A DNA stretch of 64,000 nucleotides from Planctomycetota bacterium (GCA_014238905.1 JABAAE010000003.1:372001-436000), one strand, 5' to 3'; counted from the first letter of the stretch, positions 10,154 through 19,749 are shown. Program-made: numbers and translations. The notes: a model not told the origin generated them from the sequence alone.

Positions 10154-10215
10154 AAAGCAAACCCGCATTAAAGCAAACCCGCATTAAAGCAAACCCGCAT
10201 TAAAGCAAACCCGCA
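10154..10215. repeat. 16-bp tandem repeat, 3.9 copies
   Basis: The unit AAAGCAAACCCGCATT is repeated without a mismatch in the gap between the PQQ propeller gene and the DUF6702 gene. The identical copies suggest recent expansion. It has no coding frame of note and is unrelated in sequence to the other tandem repeats in the window. Confidence 0.95.
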
Positions 10216-10250
10216 ATCACAACGGCCTACCCACCACCTGAACCGATCAA

Positions 10251-11552
10251 TCAGGGCGACATCTCGAGCAGGCAATAAAGTGCTGACTTGGTTCGCACAA
10301 AAAGCCCATCACCCGATACCGCTGCGGACGCCATACAACCATCGGCCAACTGGTTAACGGCCAATCGCTTGAAATCGCTGCTGGCGCTGACCACCGTCGT
10401 ATTGCCCTTTTGATCAAAAAAATAAACCTGCCCTTTGCCCTTTTCAGAAACCTCGCTCTTTCTAGAAACATAAAGCGGCGACGCAGTAAACTCACCTCCG
10501 ATGCGTTCGGTCCAATGATGTTCTCCAGTTGCCGCATCAATACACGCGACAACGCCCCCTTTGTCGGCAGCAGAGAATATCAATCCATCCACCACGATTT
10601 GACTCGGCTTGGAGCCAATCGCCTTCTTGGTACTCCACAGCACATTGGTTTGGGTAACGTCTCCGGTTCCACCCGCCTTGACCGCGAGCAGTTGTGCCTT
10701 GGAAAAACCCGTATTGATAAAGAACACTCCATTTTCGTATTGCGGCCGGGCCGTTGCGGAAAACTCTCCATAAGTCACGCGCCAAACTTCTTCGCCGTTA
10801 GACGGGTTTAATGCTAATGTCGCTTTGGAGGTCGGACTGATCAATTGATCCTTGCCATCAATCCGGAAAATGGAAGGCGTGCAATACGCTTTTTTGATGT
10901 CGCCATTGTTGGTGCCATAGACAACGTCACGGTCTTTTTTCCAGACAGTCTGGCCGGTGTTTTTGTTGAATGCGACGATATACTGCACGTCAGCTCCATC
11001 GTAATGCACAATTAGCAAATCACCGTAGAGGATTGGCGAAGAGCCGGGTCCCCGGAAATGGTCGCACTCCAAATCGCGTCTCTTCCATAGCACCTTCCCC
11101 GACCGGGAATCCATCGCCGCTGTCCCGTAACTACCAAAATGAAGATAAACCCGCCCCGCTTCGAGAACCGGAGTGGGTGATGCATAACTATTGAAGGCAT
11201 GTTTGAATCGTGGCTCGTTCTCGTCGAAGACCTTGATATCGTGCAGCATTTTCCCATTACGCCGATCCACACACAAAGCGTAAAACTCGGTACCATCCTC
11301 TTTAGCGGTGGTTAACCAAACCTGGTCCTCCCAAATGACCGGTGACGACCAACCTTGACCGTGAATGGGCGTTTTCCAGGCAACGTTTTCTTTCTCACTC
11401 CACTGGAAGGGAAGCTTTGCCGAGGCTGCCTGTCCATTCCCATTGGGGCCCAAAAACTGCGGCCAGTTCCCTTGCTGACCCGCCAGAGGGAGCGTCTGCC
11501 AGCCAAGCCAAAACGCCGAAAACACGATCAAAAACAACCAAGTTCTAATCAT
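10251..11552 (-). CDS. Exported PQQ-like beta-propeller protein
   Basis: 433 residues with an N-terminal signal peptide (MIRTWLFLIVFSAFWLGW) and WPQFLGPNGNG, a frequent start of planctomycete outer-membrane-assembly-type PQQ propellers. Repeated blades carry the A-x-D-x-x-x-G-x-x-x-W pattern, for example ALCVDRRNGKML, AMDSRSGKVLWKR, AFNKNTGQTVWKKD and ACIDAATGEHHW. Such propellers are mostly binding scaffolds. True PQQ-dehydrogenase catalytic residues and a c-type heme are not seen. It probably acts outside the cytoplasmic membrane. The start ATG at 11552 is preceded by AGGAATAG. It stands alone between the CPBP protease gene and the 16-bp repeat. Confidence 0.85.
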   Translation of the reverse strand: MIRTWLFLIVFSAFWLGWQTLPLAGQQGNWPQFLGPNGNGQAASAKLPFQWSEKENVAWKTPIHGQGWSSPVIWEDQVWLTTAKEDGTEFYALCVDRRNGKMLHDIKVFDENEPRFKHAFNSYASPTPVLEAGRVYLHFGSYGTAAMDSRSGKVLWKRRDLECDHFRGPGSSPILYGDLLIVHYDGADVQYIVAFNKNTGQTVWKKDRDVVYGTNNGDIKKAYCTPSIFRIDGKDQLISPTSKATLALNPSNGEEVWRVTYGEFSATARPQYENGVFFINTGFSKAQLLAVKAGGTGDVTQTNVLWSTKKAIGSKPSQIVVDGLIFSAADKGGVVACIDAATGEHHWTERIGGEFTASPLYVSRKSEVSEKGKGQVYFFDQKGNTTVVSASSDFKRLAVNQLADGCMASAAVSGDGLFVRTKSALYCLLEMSP

Positions 11553-11690
11553 TTCTATTCCTGAAAAACAACCAGTTAAAACCTATCGATCCAGCACTAA
11601 AGACCTGAAGAACCATCATCAACAAGCGATGAAATCACGCCGGATGGGATGTCTCTTTATGATTGATGTCTTGTCCTGGAGCCTTGCATT

Positions 11691-12677
11691 CTAAACCAAG
11701 TCCAAGCTCGATACCAACGCAACAAAACTCCATAGATTGAGAACTAGGTGGACGATGACACAAGCAACCACACTGTGAGTCTGCCGATAAAGATAGCCCA
11801 AGCCAATCGCAAAGACAAAGAGCGTATACGGACCGGCGCCTTGTCCCCAATGCATACCTGCGAAGACCAACGCGCTGAGAAACATCGGCCAAACGGGAGC
11901 CGCTTTTTCGCCACGAGATTCCGAACCGGCAGGCTGGCCATCGATCGATAGTCGGCGGCCACCATCTGAACGGCTTGACGATAAAGCATGGCGATCGCCG
12001 TATATCAACTGCAACTTTTTCCCCAAGTCAATCGAGCGGACGCGTTCTAACCAGCCCTGTAAAAAAACCCGGAAATGAATCTCTTCCAGGCAGGGAGCCA
12101 CCAAGATCGTCGACACCGCTGTCCAACCGGCGGCATACTGAACCAGTATCAACACCTGATGCGAGTACTCTACCTCAAGCAGCCAATGAATGATCATATT
12201 GAGAAATAACAGAGGAGGAATCAACAGAACGCTCGCCACCAGTCCGATGCAAACCTGCCGCCGCAATCCTCGCCATGTCATTCCCAGATCAACCCATGTT
12301 GCGTTTTGCCAAAACCGAATCCAATACAGGACCAAAACCAATTGCAACAGGGAACAAACGATGTTGGCTCCCATTAGCAGATCGCCGTTCTGATAGGCCA
12401 GCTCTGCTGTAATGCCGGAGACAGGCACCTCCAACCGCTGGGCAATCATGACCATGCCGACCACTTGCCCCACCATCTTGGCCGCCATCATCGACGCAAA
12501 CAGAAGCACCACATCGATTAACCCCCACGGCACATCGCTGCGATCTTCCAGCACCAGCGGATTGCGACCGGTTATCAACAGCCAAAGGTACGAACCCCAA
12601 GCCATCGCCAATGCTGCCGGGAAAAGGATCCAACACCATACGTCTGTCAAATCAAATTGGCTCAGCAAACCAAACAC
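11691..12677 (-). CDS. CPBP-family intramembrane metalloprotease (Rce1/Abi-like)
   Basis: 328 residues with about eight membrane segments. The C-terminal half has the three CPBP motifs: EEIHFRV (the EExxxR motif with the paired glutamates), FAGMHW (FxxxH) and HLVLNLW (HxxxN/D). Together these form the metal and peptide-bond active site of Rce1-like proteases inside the membrane. The substrate is unknown. In bacteria the family ranges from prenyl-protein processing to bacteriocin immunity. The segment between motif 1 and motif 2 is unusually long and polar (about 45 residues including YGDRHALSSSRSDGG). The gene begins 55 bases after pgsA ends and is probably cotranscribed with it. Confidence 0.85.
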   Translation of the reverse strand: MFGLLSQFDLTDVWCWILFPAALAMAWGSYLWLLITGRNPLVLEDRSDVPWGLIDVVLLFASMMAAKMVGQVVGMVMIAQRLEVPVSGITAELAYQNGDLLMGANIVCSLLQLVLVLYWIRFWQNATWVDLGMTWRGLRRQVCIGLVASVLLIPPLLFLNMIIHWLLEVEYSHQVLILVQYAAGWTAVSTILVAPCLEEIHFRVFLQGWLERVRSIDLGKKLQLIYGDRHALSSSRSDGGRRLSIDGQPAGSESRGEKAAPVWPMFLSALVFAGMHWGQGAGPYTLFVFAIGLGYLYRQTHSVVACVIVHLVLNLWSFVALVSSLDLV

Positions 12678-12732
12678 AAAGACGACTTACCCGTTGAATG
12701 AAACCAAATGCAAAGGAAAACCATGAAATCCA

Positions 12733-13431
12733 TCAACCAGTTTCGGGCTGTTTCCCGGGGTTGAGTATTTTTCCGGCGGCTACAACGTACTCCATTCCCG
12801 AGTAAATTGTAAAAATAAACGTTAGCCAGACATTAATCATCAAGAACCAGGTCAGCCAGTCCATTGGCAGGCCTCCATCCCCGCTACTTTCAGAGGGCAG
12901 ACGATGAAGGTAAAGCAATCCGCCGCCGGCGGTGAGACACTGAAAAACCATCTTTAGTTTCCCTGTAAACCGGGCTGAAAAATCTCCGCCCATACTCTCT
13001 ATGGCGCTTCGCAAAGCCGTCACCAGCAATTCTCGGCCGATCACCACCACCGCCAGGATTCCCGATACCGAGAAATACCAGGGCACGGCATCCATTTTCG
13101 TCGCCAGCAGGACAAAGGTTCCACAGATGATGATTTTATCGCAGAACGGATCCAGGATCCGTCCGAGCTTGGTGATCTGGTTAAATTTCCTAGCCCACCA
13201 ACCATCAATCCAATCAGTACTGGCTGCCAAGATAAACAACACCAAGGCGCCAAAATAAGACTCCGCCACAATCAACCCGAAAACCACAAAGGACATCAGC
13301 AGCCGCGTCGCCGAAAGAGCATTGGGCACGTTCCAGTTGCTGCGGCCATCATCCAAATCAACATCAATCGGTGATTCTGGCTTGGTCGCTGGTTGCTGTA
13401 TTGAATCCTGACTGTCCGATTGTGTAGGCAC
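12733..13431 (-). CDS. pgsA: CDP-diacylglycerol--glycerol-3-phosphate 3-phosphatidyltransferase
   Basis: 232 residues with four or five membrane helices. The CDP-alcohol phosphotransferase signature is complete: D-x2-DG-x2-AR-x8-G-x3-D-x3-D, seen as DWIDGWWAR followed by GRILDPFCD. The protein makes phosphatidylglycerol phosphate, the committed step to phosphatidylglycerol and cardiolipin, at the cytoplasmic membrane. The N-terminal 35 residues are polar and Gln/Ser/Asp rich, longer than in most PgsA. An order of rimO then pgsA on the same strand is common in bacteria and supports the call. The CPBP protease gene follows closely. Confidence 0.92.
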   Translation of the reverse strand: MPTQSDSQDSIQQPATKPESPIDVDLDDGRSNWNVPNALSATRLLMSFVVFGLIVAESYFGALVLFILAASTDWIDGWWARKFNQITKLGRILDPFCDKIIICGTFVLLATKMDAVPWYFSVSGILAVVVIGRELLVTALRSAIESMGGDFSARFTGKLKMVFQCLTAGGGLLYLHRLPSESSGDGGLPMDWLTWFLMINVWLTFIFTIYSGMEYVVAAGKILNPGKQPETG

Positions 13432-13512
13432 CGTGACTCATCTCCGCGGAATGGAATACGAATTCTTTAGTTGACCGATTGGCACATGTCTGGCTGGCGA
13501 TTTTCACCCCGG

Positions 13513-13550
13513 AAACAGCCCAGATTAAACAGCCCAGATTAAACAGCCCA
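13513..13550. repeat. 14-bp tandem repeat, 2.7 copies
   Basis: The unit AAACAGCCCAGATT is repeated exactly between the end of rimO and the start of pgsA. It is another member of the class of short, locus-specific intergenic tandem repeats in this window. Confidence 0.9.
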
Positions 13551-13684
13551 AGGACAACAAGTCAAGGAAACGCCAACCAGCAGCACTCTGATCAATGTAA
13601 TTTTCAACACCGAGAAATCATCGGCGTAGACAAACACGCCAAGTTTGCCAAAGCCAACCTGCTTGATCGCCAAGACCGGGCAAA

Positions 13685-15091
13685 TCAGTAAGCCCCACTG
13701 GTGGCAACCGCCACCAGGTCGTAGTCCTGTGTGGCAACGACCTCACATTCTACGATCGATCCCGTCTTGACCGACCCGGTCGGATCGGTGACGAAGATCA
13801 GCCCATCCACATCAGGAGCGTCCCCCGTTGTCCGCCCCAACCAAACATTCTCTTCATTTTCAATCGGTTGATCGATCATTACCGACTGCTGAGTATTCAG
13901 CAACGATTCTACACGATCAAACACCACATTCTGCTGAACCGCCATCAGCCGATCTCGGCGTTGTTGTTTGACATCCTCCGGCACATGACCAGGCAGCTTT
14001 GCTGCCGGCGTGTCCGGTTCGTGGGAATACGTAAAAACTCCCACATGCCCAAAACGTGTTTTTTGAATGAAATCAGCCAATTCATCGACATGTTGTTCGG
14101 TTTCGCCTGGAAAACCGCTGATGAACGTCGTTCTCATCACAAGATTCGGAATCCGGTCGTACAGCAGGGAGATTAATTTTTCGGTGTTTTCACGATTCAC
14201 CCTGCGCGACATTCGGCGTAGCATGTCGTCGTTGATGTGCTGTAGCGGCATATCAATGTAGGGAAGAATTTTCTCGGAACCGGCGATGACATCGCACAGA
14301 CCTTCGTCGATATACATAGGATAAAAATACATCAATCGTATCCAGTCCAACCCCTCGACCTGGTTCAACTGCTGCAGCAACTCGGTCAGACGCGGTTTCC
14401 CATAAAGGTCCAGTCCGTAGTAGGTCGTATCCTGAGCGACGATAATCAGCTCCCGGACCCCATTGGCGGCCAAGCTCTCGGCCTCCTTGACAATTTGCTC
14501 CATCGGCTTGGAGGCGTGCTTTCCCCTCATCTTGGGAATCGCGCAAAACGTGCATAGCCGGTCGCAACCTTCTGAAATCTTCAGGTAGGCAAAATGTCCG
14601 GGTGTAATTTGCAACCGGTCCTCATCCGGCAGCGCCCGGATCGGAGCGGGCTGAAACACAAGCCTCTGCTCTTGAAGATCCCCTACTAAACGATCGGCAA
14701 TGCGGGTAATCTCTTCACGCCCAAACACGCCAATCAGAGAATCGATCTCAGGTCGTTCAACCAGCATTTCCTCTTTTTGCCGTTCAGCCAGGCAACCGGA
14801 AACGATCACGCCTCGGGTTTCTCCCTTTTTTTTCAACTCGATCATCTCATCAATCGCCTTGAAGGATTCCTGGCGAGCCGCCTCAATAAAGCCGCAGGTA
14901 TTCACCACGACGAAATCGGACCCGACCGGGTCGGCGACCAATTGGTATCCATCTAGCTTCAAAAGGCCAAGCATTCTCTCACTGTCGACTGTGTTTTTAG
15001 GGCATCCAAGGCTGATAAACGCATAGGACCCCTTGAAATCTGGACTGGAGATTTGTTCTTTGTAATTGACTGACAAGTCGCTATTTTCCAA
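13685..15091 (-). CDS. rimO: Ribosomal protein S12 (Asp) methylthiotransferase
   Basis: 468 residues with the full methylthiotransferase layout. The N-terminal UPF0004 domain has three cluster-binding cysteines (Cys30 in LGCPKN, Cys66 in NTCGF, Cys100 in SGCLAE). The radical-SAM domain has Cys176, Cys180 and Cys183 in GCDRLCTFC. A C-terminal TRAM domain follows. SLGCPKNTVDSE and IPKMRGKHASKP separate RimO from MiaB. The enzyme adds a methylthio group to an aspartate of ribosomal protein S12 using two iron-sulfur clusters. The N-terminal 20 residues before the domain are dispensable-looking. pgsA follows on the same strand. Confidence 0.95.
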   Translation of the reverse strand: MENSDLSVNYKEQISSPDFKGSYAFISLGCPKNTVDSERMLGLLKLDGYQLVADPVGSDFVVVNTCGFIEAARQESFKAIDEMIELKKKGETRGVIVSGCLAERQKEEMLVERPEIDSLIGVFGREEITRIADRLVGDLQEQRLVFQPAPIRALPDEDRLQITPGHFAYLKISEGCDRLCTFCAIPKMRGKHASKPMEQIVKEAESLAANGVRELIIVAQDTTYYGLDLYGKPRLTELLQQLNQVEGLDWIRLMYFYPMYIDEGLCDVIAGSEKILPYIDMPLQHINDDMLRRMSRRVNRENTEKLISLLYDRIPNLVMRTTFISGFPGETEQHVDELADFIQKTRFGHVGVFTYSHEPDTPAAKLPGHVPEDVKQQRRDRLMAVQQNVVFDRVESLLNTQQSVMIDQPIENEENVWLGRTTGDAPDVDGLIFVTDPTGSVKTGSIVECEVVATQDYDLVAVATSGAY

Positions 15092-15218
15092 ACGAATTTA
15101 GTGTTTTTTTGCAGAATGCCCGCACTGTAAAGTTGCCATGCCATCGGCAATCGAATAGGTTACGGGGTCTCGAATTAATCTAACAGAACCATCCGATTTT
15201 CGATAGGAACCAAATTTC

Positions 15219-15407
15219 ATGGGATGTAGTGAACGCCAAAAAGAAATCAAACGTCGCCGGCATCGTCGCAAGAAGCTAAAAAAACTGGTTGCACATATCC
15301 CCAAGGCCTCCGCAGCGGAAAAACCGATCATTGCGGGAAAATTGCGAGCTTTGACCCCGGGCGCCGAAAAGGTCATCGGCGATCACAAACTGGAAGACGA
15401 GTCCTGA
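15219..15407 (+). CDS. DUF6800 small basic protein
   Basis: 62 residues, opening MGCSERQKEIKRRRHRRKK and continuing KLRALTPGAEKVI. This is the pattern of DUF6800, a small basic protein recurring in planctomycete genomes. Its function is unknown. The clustered Arg/Lys helix suggests RNA or ribosome contact, which is inference. AGGA lies upstream of the ATG. The gene is divergent from rimO and its stop codon lies inside a strong terminator hairpin, so the transcript is compact and monocistronic. Confidence 0.85.
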   Translation: MGCSERQKEIKRRRHRRKKLKKLVAHIPKASAAEKPIIAGKLRALTPGAEKVIGDHKLEDES

Positions 15408-15442
15408 TGCTTTTCGGGTGATTCCGGTAAGCATCAGTTTTT
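15404..15442 (+). terminator. Rho-independent terminator overlapping a stop codon
   Basis: Perfect 9-base arms CTGATGCTT (15404-15412) and AAGCATCAG (15429-15437) are followed by five T residues. The TGA stop of the DUF6800 gene is within the left arm. Confidence 0.88.
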
Positions 15443-15919
15443 CAGGTCAAGTTTCTAAATGTGCCTATCATTGGTCACGCTAAAGCCCATCGGTACGATT
15501 TGCCTCGTCTCTTTTGGGCATCCTGCACTGCTGAAGTGGGGAACAGCGATCTAGTTTTCACCTGGCCCCGTTTGCATCTCGCGTGAGCATTGCAACTCTC
15601 TGGGTCAACTCTCTGGGTCAACGCTCTGGGTCAACGCTCTGGGTCAACGCTCTGGGTCAACGCTCTGGGTCAACTCTCTGGGTCAACTCTCTGGGTCAAC
15701 TCTCTGGGTCGCTCACGGCCATTGGCCAATCCCTTTGGCAGACGAACTAGCCGTCTTGGCCTACCAAACCACGACCACCCCCAACGCCTTAGTCCCTCGG
15801 CTACAGATCTTCGGCTACAGATCTTCGCCAACCCCCCCTCTAAAGATGGCGCCAGAACGCCATTTCGATACCGGACATTCCCTGAATGATTCAAAACGCC
15901 AACTGCTTATGTCACCGGC
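15443..15919. other. Gene-free stretch holding three separate tandem duplications
   Basis: No coding sequence is convincing here. Besides the 13-bp array at 15598-15710, a 14-base unit is duplicated at 15797-15824 (TCGGCTACAGATCT) and a 13-base unit at 15905-15930 (GCTTATGTCACCG with one change). The last one reaches into the end of the M48 protease gene. Confidence 0.6.
15598..15710. repeat. 13-bp tandem repeat, 8.7 copies
   Basis: The unit is CTCTGGGTCAACG, with T in place of the last G in the outer copies. The central copies have G and the flanking copies T, which suggests expansion from the middle. It lies in the gap between the DUF6800 and M48 protease genes. Confidence 0.95.
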
Positions 15920-16702
15920 TTATGTGACCGGCTGATAATCCTTCATCGCCTCATCCATTAGGGCTAGCAACGCAGATGCCCGATTCTGATCTGAAGGATG
16001 AGTCGAAAAGAACTCGGGGGTCTCCGATTTACCGCTGGCACCCGCAAATCGATTCCAAAACCGGGGAGCTTCCCGAGGATCATACCCAGCCTTGGCCATC
16101 AGCCTTAAACCAATGTGGTCCGCTTCGGATTCCTGCTTTCGATTATAGGGAAGCAAAACAAGATATTCGGAGCCCAAACCATAAGCCTGCATTAACAACT
16201 CGTGCTGTTCCGGCAAACGATCCTTTGTAAAATTCCCGCCCCAGGATTTCACCTGTTGAGAAAATGCATTGTGTGTCATCCGCTCGCCACCATGTCGAGC
16301 CAGAGCATGCGCCACTTCATGCGACATGACCACTGCCAACCCGGTTTCCGATTCACAAACGGGAATAATCCCTTCATAAACGGCAACCTTCCCGCCTGGC
16401 AAACAGAACGCATTCTGTTTTTCCGAAGCCAAGGTCTTGAATTCCCAATTAAAATCGTCTCGACCAGCGACACCAGCAATCCTTTTCCCTACCCGGCTGA
16501 CCATTTCTCGAATCTCTTTATTCTGAGACTCCGCCTCGGCCGAGAGCGTCTCTTGAAATGCCTGGACACCCAACGTCAATTCCTGATTCTCCGGCATCAT
16601 GATCAACTGTTTGCGCCCGGTAACAGGGGCTGAGTGACAACCGCAACTGGCAATACCCAAAGAACCAGCAGCGAACACTTTTAAGGCTTGTCGACGATCC
16701 AT
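15920..16702 (-). CDS. M48-family zinc metalloprotease, lipoprotein-like
   Basis: 260 residues. The N terminus has twin Arg and a short hydrophobic stretch leading to GIASC, a possible lipobox with Cys20, so it is probably anchored in the envelope facing outward. The zinc site is HEVAH (128-132) inside SHEVAHALARHGGERM. The third ligand is in ESEADHIG downstream. This is the soluble M48B/C type (LoiP/BepA-like), which trims or degrades misfolded outer-membrane or secreted proteins. No transmembrane catalytic cage as in HtpX is present. The end of the gene overlaps a small direct repeat at 15905-15930. Confidence 0.88.
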   Translation of the reverse strand: MDRRQALKVFAAGSLGIASCGCHSAPVTGRKQLIMMPENQELTLGVQAFQETLSAEAESQNKEIREMVSRVGKRIAGVAGRDDFNWEFKTLASEKQNAFCLPGGKVAVYEGIIPVCESETGLAVVMSHEVAHALARHGGERMTHNAFSQQVKSWGGNFTKDRLPEQHELLMQAYGLGSEYLVLLPYNRKQESEADHIGLRLMAKAGYDPREAPRFWNRFAGASGKSETPEFFSTHPSDQNRASALLALMDEAMKDYQPVT

Positions 16703-17047
16703 CTTTATTTCTAACTCCTAATCATATTGTGAATCAGTGCGAACGTTAGCAAACCTCCACCACCAAGTCACCATAGATTTGTACTGAAATAGACCGCCGG
16801 GACCCAAGTCGATCACCACTTTGGTCTTGGAGCACCAGGTTTCCGATTCGCCGCGGTCGCCCTCGATACCGCAACGGTCAATGGAATAGGGGACCGGAGA
16901 ATGACTTTTCTACGTTGCATTGCACTCAACGTTAGTCAAGGACACTGCGTGTCTAGCCAGACGACCGTGTCTAGCCAGACGATTCAACAACAGACGAATC
17001 AAAACCGGCACACTTACACCGATCCAGATCGCGATCGATACCGCCTT
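16703..17047. other. Gene-free stretch with an 18-bp direct duplication
   Basis: No gene is supported. Two near-exact copies of an 18-base unit (GTGTCTAGCCAGACGACC) lie at 16949-16982, just after the end of the ygfZ gene on the other strand. Nothing else stands out. Confidence 0.5.
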
Positions 17048-17947
17048 TCAAGCTCGCAGAGAACTCATGACCTGACCAGTTTCCGCTCCCAAGCGAACGT
17101 CGGTTCCTTCGGTATGAAACGGCTTCTTTAAAACTGCCAACACCAACGTGCACTGAAATCGCGGCGACCAGCCGCTCGACGTCACCCTCCCAACCTCTTT
17201 ATCTTGCCCTTTTTCCGAGCACAGAATGGGCGTCTGAGGGGCGACAATGGAATCTCCGGCTACCCTGATTTTTGCAAAACTACGATTGGTATGGCCCAAC
17301 GCGTCGAGCCGGGCGACGGTTTCCTGTCCGAGGTAGCACCCCTTCTTAAAACTGATAGCAGTCTTGTCCCGATTGAATTCCTGAGCGAGATTTTCTTCCA
17401 GAACGTCCTCGCCTCCATAGGGAAAGCCGTTTTCAATCCGGATCGAATTCCATACCTCACGGCTACAAACCTGCTTGCCATCAGTCAGCGGACCACCTGC
17501 ATAGTTGCCAATTGCAGGAGGAAAAAAGAGGCAAGAGCCTGCTGTGATATCGACTGAAAAATAGTGTTGGTCCTGTTGCGACTCTTCCCACGACTGCACC
17601 ACCATTTCGGTCGCTTCCACGGTCGCTAGCTGCACGTCTTCAACAATCACGAATTTTTCCAAATGGTGACGTATGGCATGCGTCTGATTTTGCCTTAGCA
17701 CCATACATAGTCGTGTGGGCTGACACAAAACCAGCACAAATCCAATTGTTTTGCCTTTGGGATTGAGAACGAATGCTTCTACCAAATCGCCAGCTTCCAT
17801 CGATTTGATATCAGCGGTGCAGAAATTGTGGAGAAAACTGGCACGGTCTTTTCCGGAGATTTCGATCACGTCAAAGCCATGATCGAGGCAGAACCCCTGC
17901 CCTGCCTGAAAAGACTCATATTCGTCGATTTGAGTTTGAGTAAACAT
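17048..17947 (-). CDS. ygfZ: YgfZ/GcvT-like folate-binding protein
   Basis: 299 residues. The family signature K-G-C-Y-x-G-Q-E is present as KGCYLGQE (202-209), with the conserved cysteine needed by YgfZ. YgfZ is a tetrahydrofolate-dependent cytoplasmic protein that supports repair or assembly of certain iron-sulfur enzymes, including MiaB-type methylthiotransferases, so having rimO within 3 kb is of interest. It is separated from GcvT by length and by the signature. A true gcvT is at 44-45 kb. Confidence 0.88.
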   Translation of the reverse strand: MFTQTQIDEYESFQAGQGFCLDHGFDVIEISGKDRASFLHNFCTADIKSMEAGDLVEAFVLNPKGKTIGFVLVLCQPTRLCMVLRQNQTHAIRHHLEKFVIVEDVQLATVEATEMVVQSWEESQQDQHYFSVDITAGSCLFFPPAIGNYAGGPLTDGKQVCSREVWNSIRIENGFPYGGEDVLEENLAQEFNRDKTAISFKKGCYLGQETVARLDALGHTNRSFAKIRVAGDSIVAPQTPILCSEKGQDKEVGRVTSSGWSPRFQCTLVLAVLKKPFHTEGTDVRLGAETGQVMSSLRA

Positions 17948-18050
17948 AATTCGCTAGCTAAAGGATGATCTGGTGACGGATTTCGAATTCTGCAATTATT
18001 CCATGTTGAACCGTTTTGGTAAATTGACCCGTTAGCCTGTCCGATAGCTC

Positions 18051-18716
18051 ATGCCCCGCCTCAAACGAGACTTGACCGCATTTCGAATCGTTTTTTTGCA
18101 ATCTCTTTTTTTGATTATGTTGGTAACGTTCCTGTCCGGATGCGGAGCAGGACTGTTATCCGAGGGTGGCGGATTCCCTTTTTTCCAAGGAACCGCAAAC
18201 CGATCCGTCTCGGGTGTTCTCACCCCCAATCCGGCAAGCGTGACCATCACCGATCAGGAGTTTGTCTGGAATCAGATCATTGACGAGTTAGACGACTATT
18301 TTAAAATCCAACAAGAAGAACGAATACGCCTGGAGGACGGAATTGTCACCGAAGGTCTCATTCAAACCTATCCAACTCCTGGCTCCACTCTACTGGAACC
18401 TTGGCGACACGATTCAACACCAGGATTCGAAAAGTGGTACGCCACTTTTCAAACCATCCGTCGTTGGGCAAAAGTGAAAGTCATTCCAGCCGGCACCACG
18501 TTCCTGATCGACGTACAGGTTTACAAGGAAATGGAAGATCTGCAACGACCAGAAAATGCCGCTGTGGGGTCAATTCGAACCAACATCACGCCCAACGTGG
18601 ACCGAGACGGTGCCCTTTACAGCCTCTCGGGAACCCAAAAATGGTATTCTGTTGGGCGCGACACTTCTCTGGAACAGAGAATTCTCTCCCGTATTCTGGC
18701 TCGCCTTCAGAAGTGA
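18051..18716 (+). CDS. Hypothetical lipoprotein
   Basis: 221 residues with a long hydrophobic signal ending in the lipobox FLSGC (Cys31). The mature part is mixed alpha/beta with WYATFQTIRRWAKVKVIPAG and ends ERILSRILARL. No family is recognised with confidence. The segment DVQVYKEMEDLQRP lies in the region where planctomycete envelope lipoproteins of this size have a conserved beta-sheet. It is convergent with the FHA gene 59 bases away and divergent from ygfZ. A role in the envelope is all that can be said. Confidence 0.65.
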   Translation: MPRLKRDLTAFRIVFLQSLFLIMLVTFLSGCGAGLLSEGGGFPFFQGTANRSVSGVLTPNPASVTITDQEFVWNQIIDELDDYFKIQQEERIRLEDGIVTEGLIQTYPTPGSTLLEPWRHDSTPGFEKWYATFQTIRRWAKVKVIPAGTTFLIDVQVYKEMEDLQRPENAAVGSIRTNITPNVDRDGALYSLSGTQKWYSVGRDTSLEQRILSRILARLQK

Positions 18717-18774
18717 AAAGCTCGTCTCTGAAAGTAAAAAGAAAGAATAATCATCGACCGCTGGTCGACATCGT

Positions 18775-19428
18775 TCACTCTGGCTGACCGATCTTTCTCA
18801 TGTACTCGGCGATGCGAGATTGCAGCTCCAACAAGTCCTGCCACTTCTCAAAATCCAAATCGATACTCTCGCCTTTGCGATCGGATTGCACCGAATTAAT
18901 TAGCTCCCGAATCCGAATATGGATGTACTCCATTAACTCAGATAACTGCGCGGCTTGACCGGGGCTTAGATGGCTTGGCAAATCGGGTGGATCAAGATCA
19001 TAAATGCGGGCCTGCAGGTGGGAATCGTGCTTGGCCTTGGCTGCCAAGCCTTCTACTTTTTTAGAAAATCCCTGGCTCTCACTGGAGTCTTTCCCGGGCT
19101 TCAATCCATCGGCACGGTCTGAGATAGCATCTCGTGATCCAAGTAACAGAACGCTTCTTCCTAACGAAATCATATCTCCTACACGAAGAATCCGGAGCTG
19201 GATGTCTTCACCATTGACCTTGGTTCCGTTGGTGCTCTCAAGGTCCGTTAGAACCAGATTTTCTTTGTCTTCCTGAATCTTGATATGAAACCGACTGACA
19301 CGCTCATCATTGAGCTGAATCGTGTTGCCTTCTTCACGGCCAATCGTCACCGGTGTTGGAACGTCATCAAAAATGCGTCCGCGGTCTGAGCCGTCAAGGA
19401 TTCGAAGTGTAATGGGATTCATGAACAA
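18775..19428 (-). CDS. FHA-domain protein
   Basis: 217 residues. The N-terminal 100 residues form a forkhead-associated domain with GREEGNTIQL, SRFHIKI and LTDLESTNGTKVNG, the elements that bind phosphothreonine peptides. The remaining part is charged and mostly helical, with a possible coiled coil near the C terminus. It should act in the cytoplasm as a reader of Ser/Thr-kinase signalling. A second FHA protein of similar design is at 41808-42506, but no kinase gene is in the window. ATG 19422 is an equally good start. Confidence 0.88.
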   Translation of the reverse strand: MFMNPITLRILDGSDRGRIFDDVPTPVTIGREEGNTIQLNDERVSRFHIKIQEDKENLVLTDLESTNGTKVNGEDIQLRILRVGDMISLGRSVLLLGSRDAISDRADGLKPGKDSSESQGFSKKVEGLAAKAKHDSHLQARIYDLDPPDLPSHLSPGQAAQLSELMEYIHIRIRELINSVQSDRKGESIDLDFEKWQDLLELQSRIAEYMRKIGQPE

Positions 19429-19675
19429 AAGAGTTATTCAAACCGCCTGAATTCTGGTAAAAAAATATTCTCGTAACCGTTTGCAGGATCGAATTAGCAG
19501 TCGCCTCTGTCAATCCTATTGTAACCGTATGTTCGGGGAGTTTGAAAGCAATCAGCCCTAAAACCAAACTTTTTTCCGATAATGCAGGTAATTACAAAAC
19601 TCTCAATTAAGGAATAGATACCGCTTGAGCCCAGCCTTTCCTAGAGAATCCGTTTACATTATCATGTCGATTCAC

Positions 19676-19749
19676 GCATCCGTAGCTCAACTGGATAGAG
19701 CATCGGTCTTCGGAACCGAGGGTTGGGGGTTCGAATCCCTCCGGATGTA
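19676..19749 (+). tRNA. tRNA-Arg (anticodon TCG)
   Basis: The cloverleaf is complete: a 7-base acceptor GCATCCG pairing with CGGATGT (one G-T pair at the end), a D-arm GCTC/GAGC, an anticodon stem TCGGT/ACCGA around loop CTTCGGA, and a T-arm GGGGG/CCCTC with TTCGAAT loop. The discriminator is A. CCA is not encoded. The anticodon TCG reads CGA. A 25-base piece of this gene (19706-19730) is duplicated at 21718-21742, marking it as the integration target of the element that follows. Confidence 0.95.
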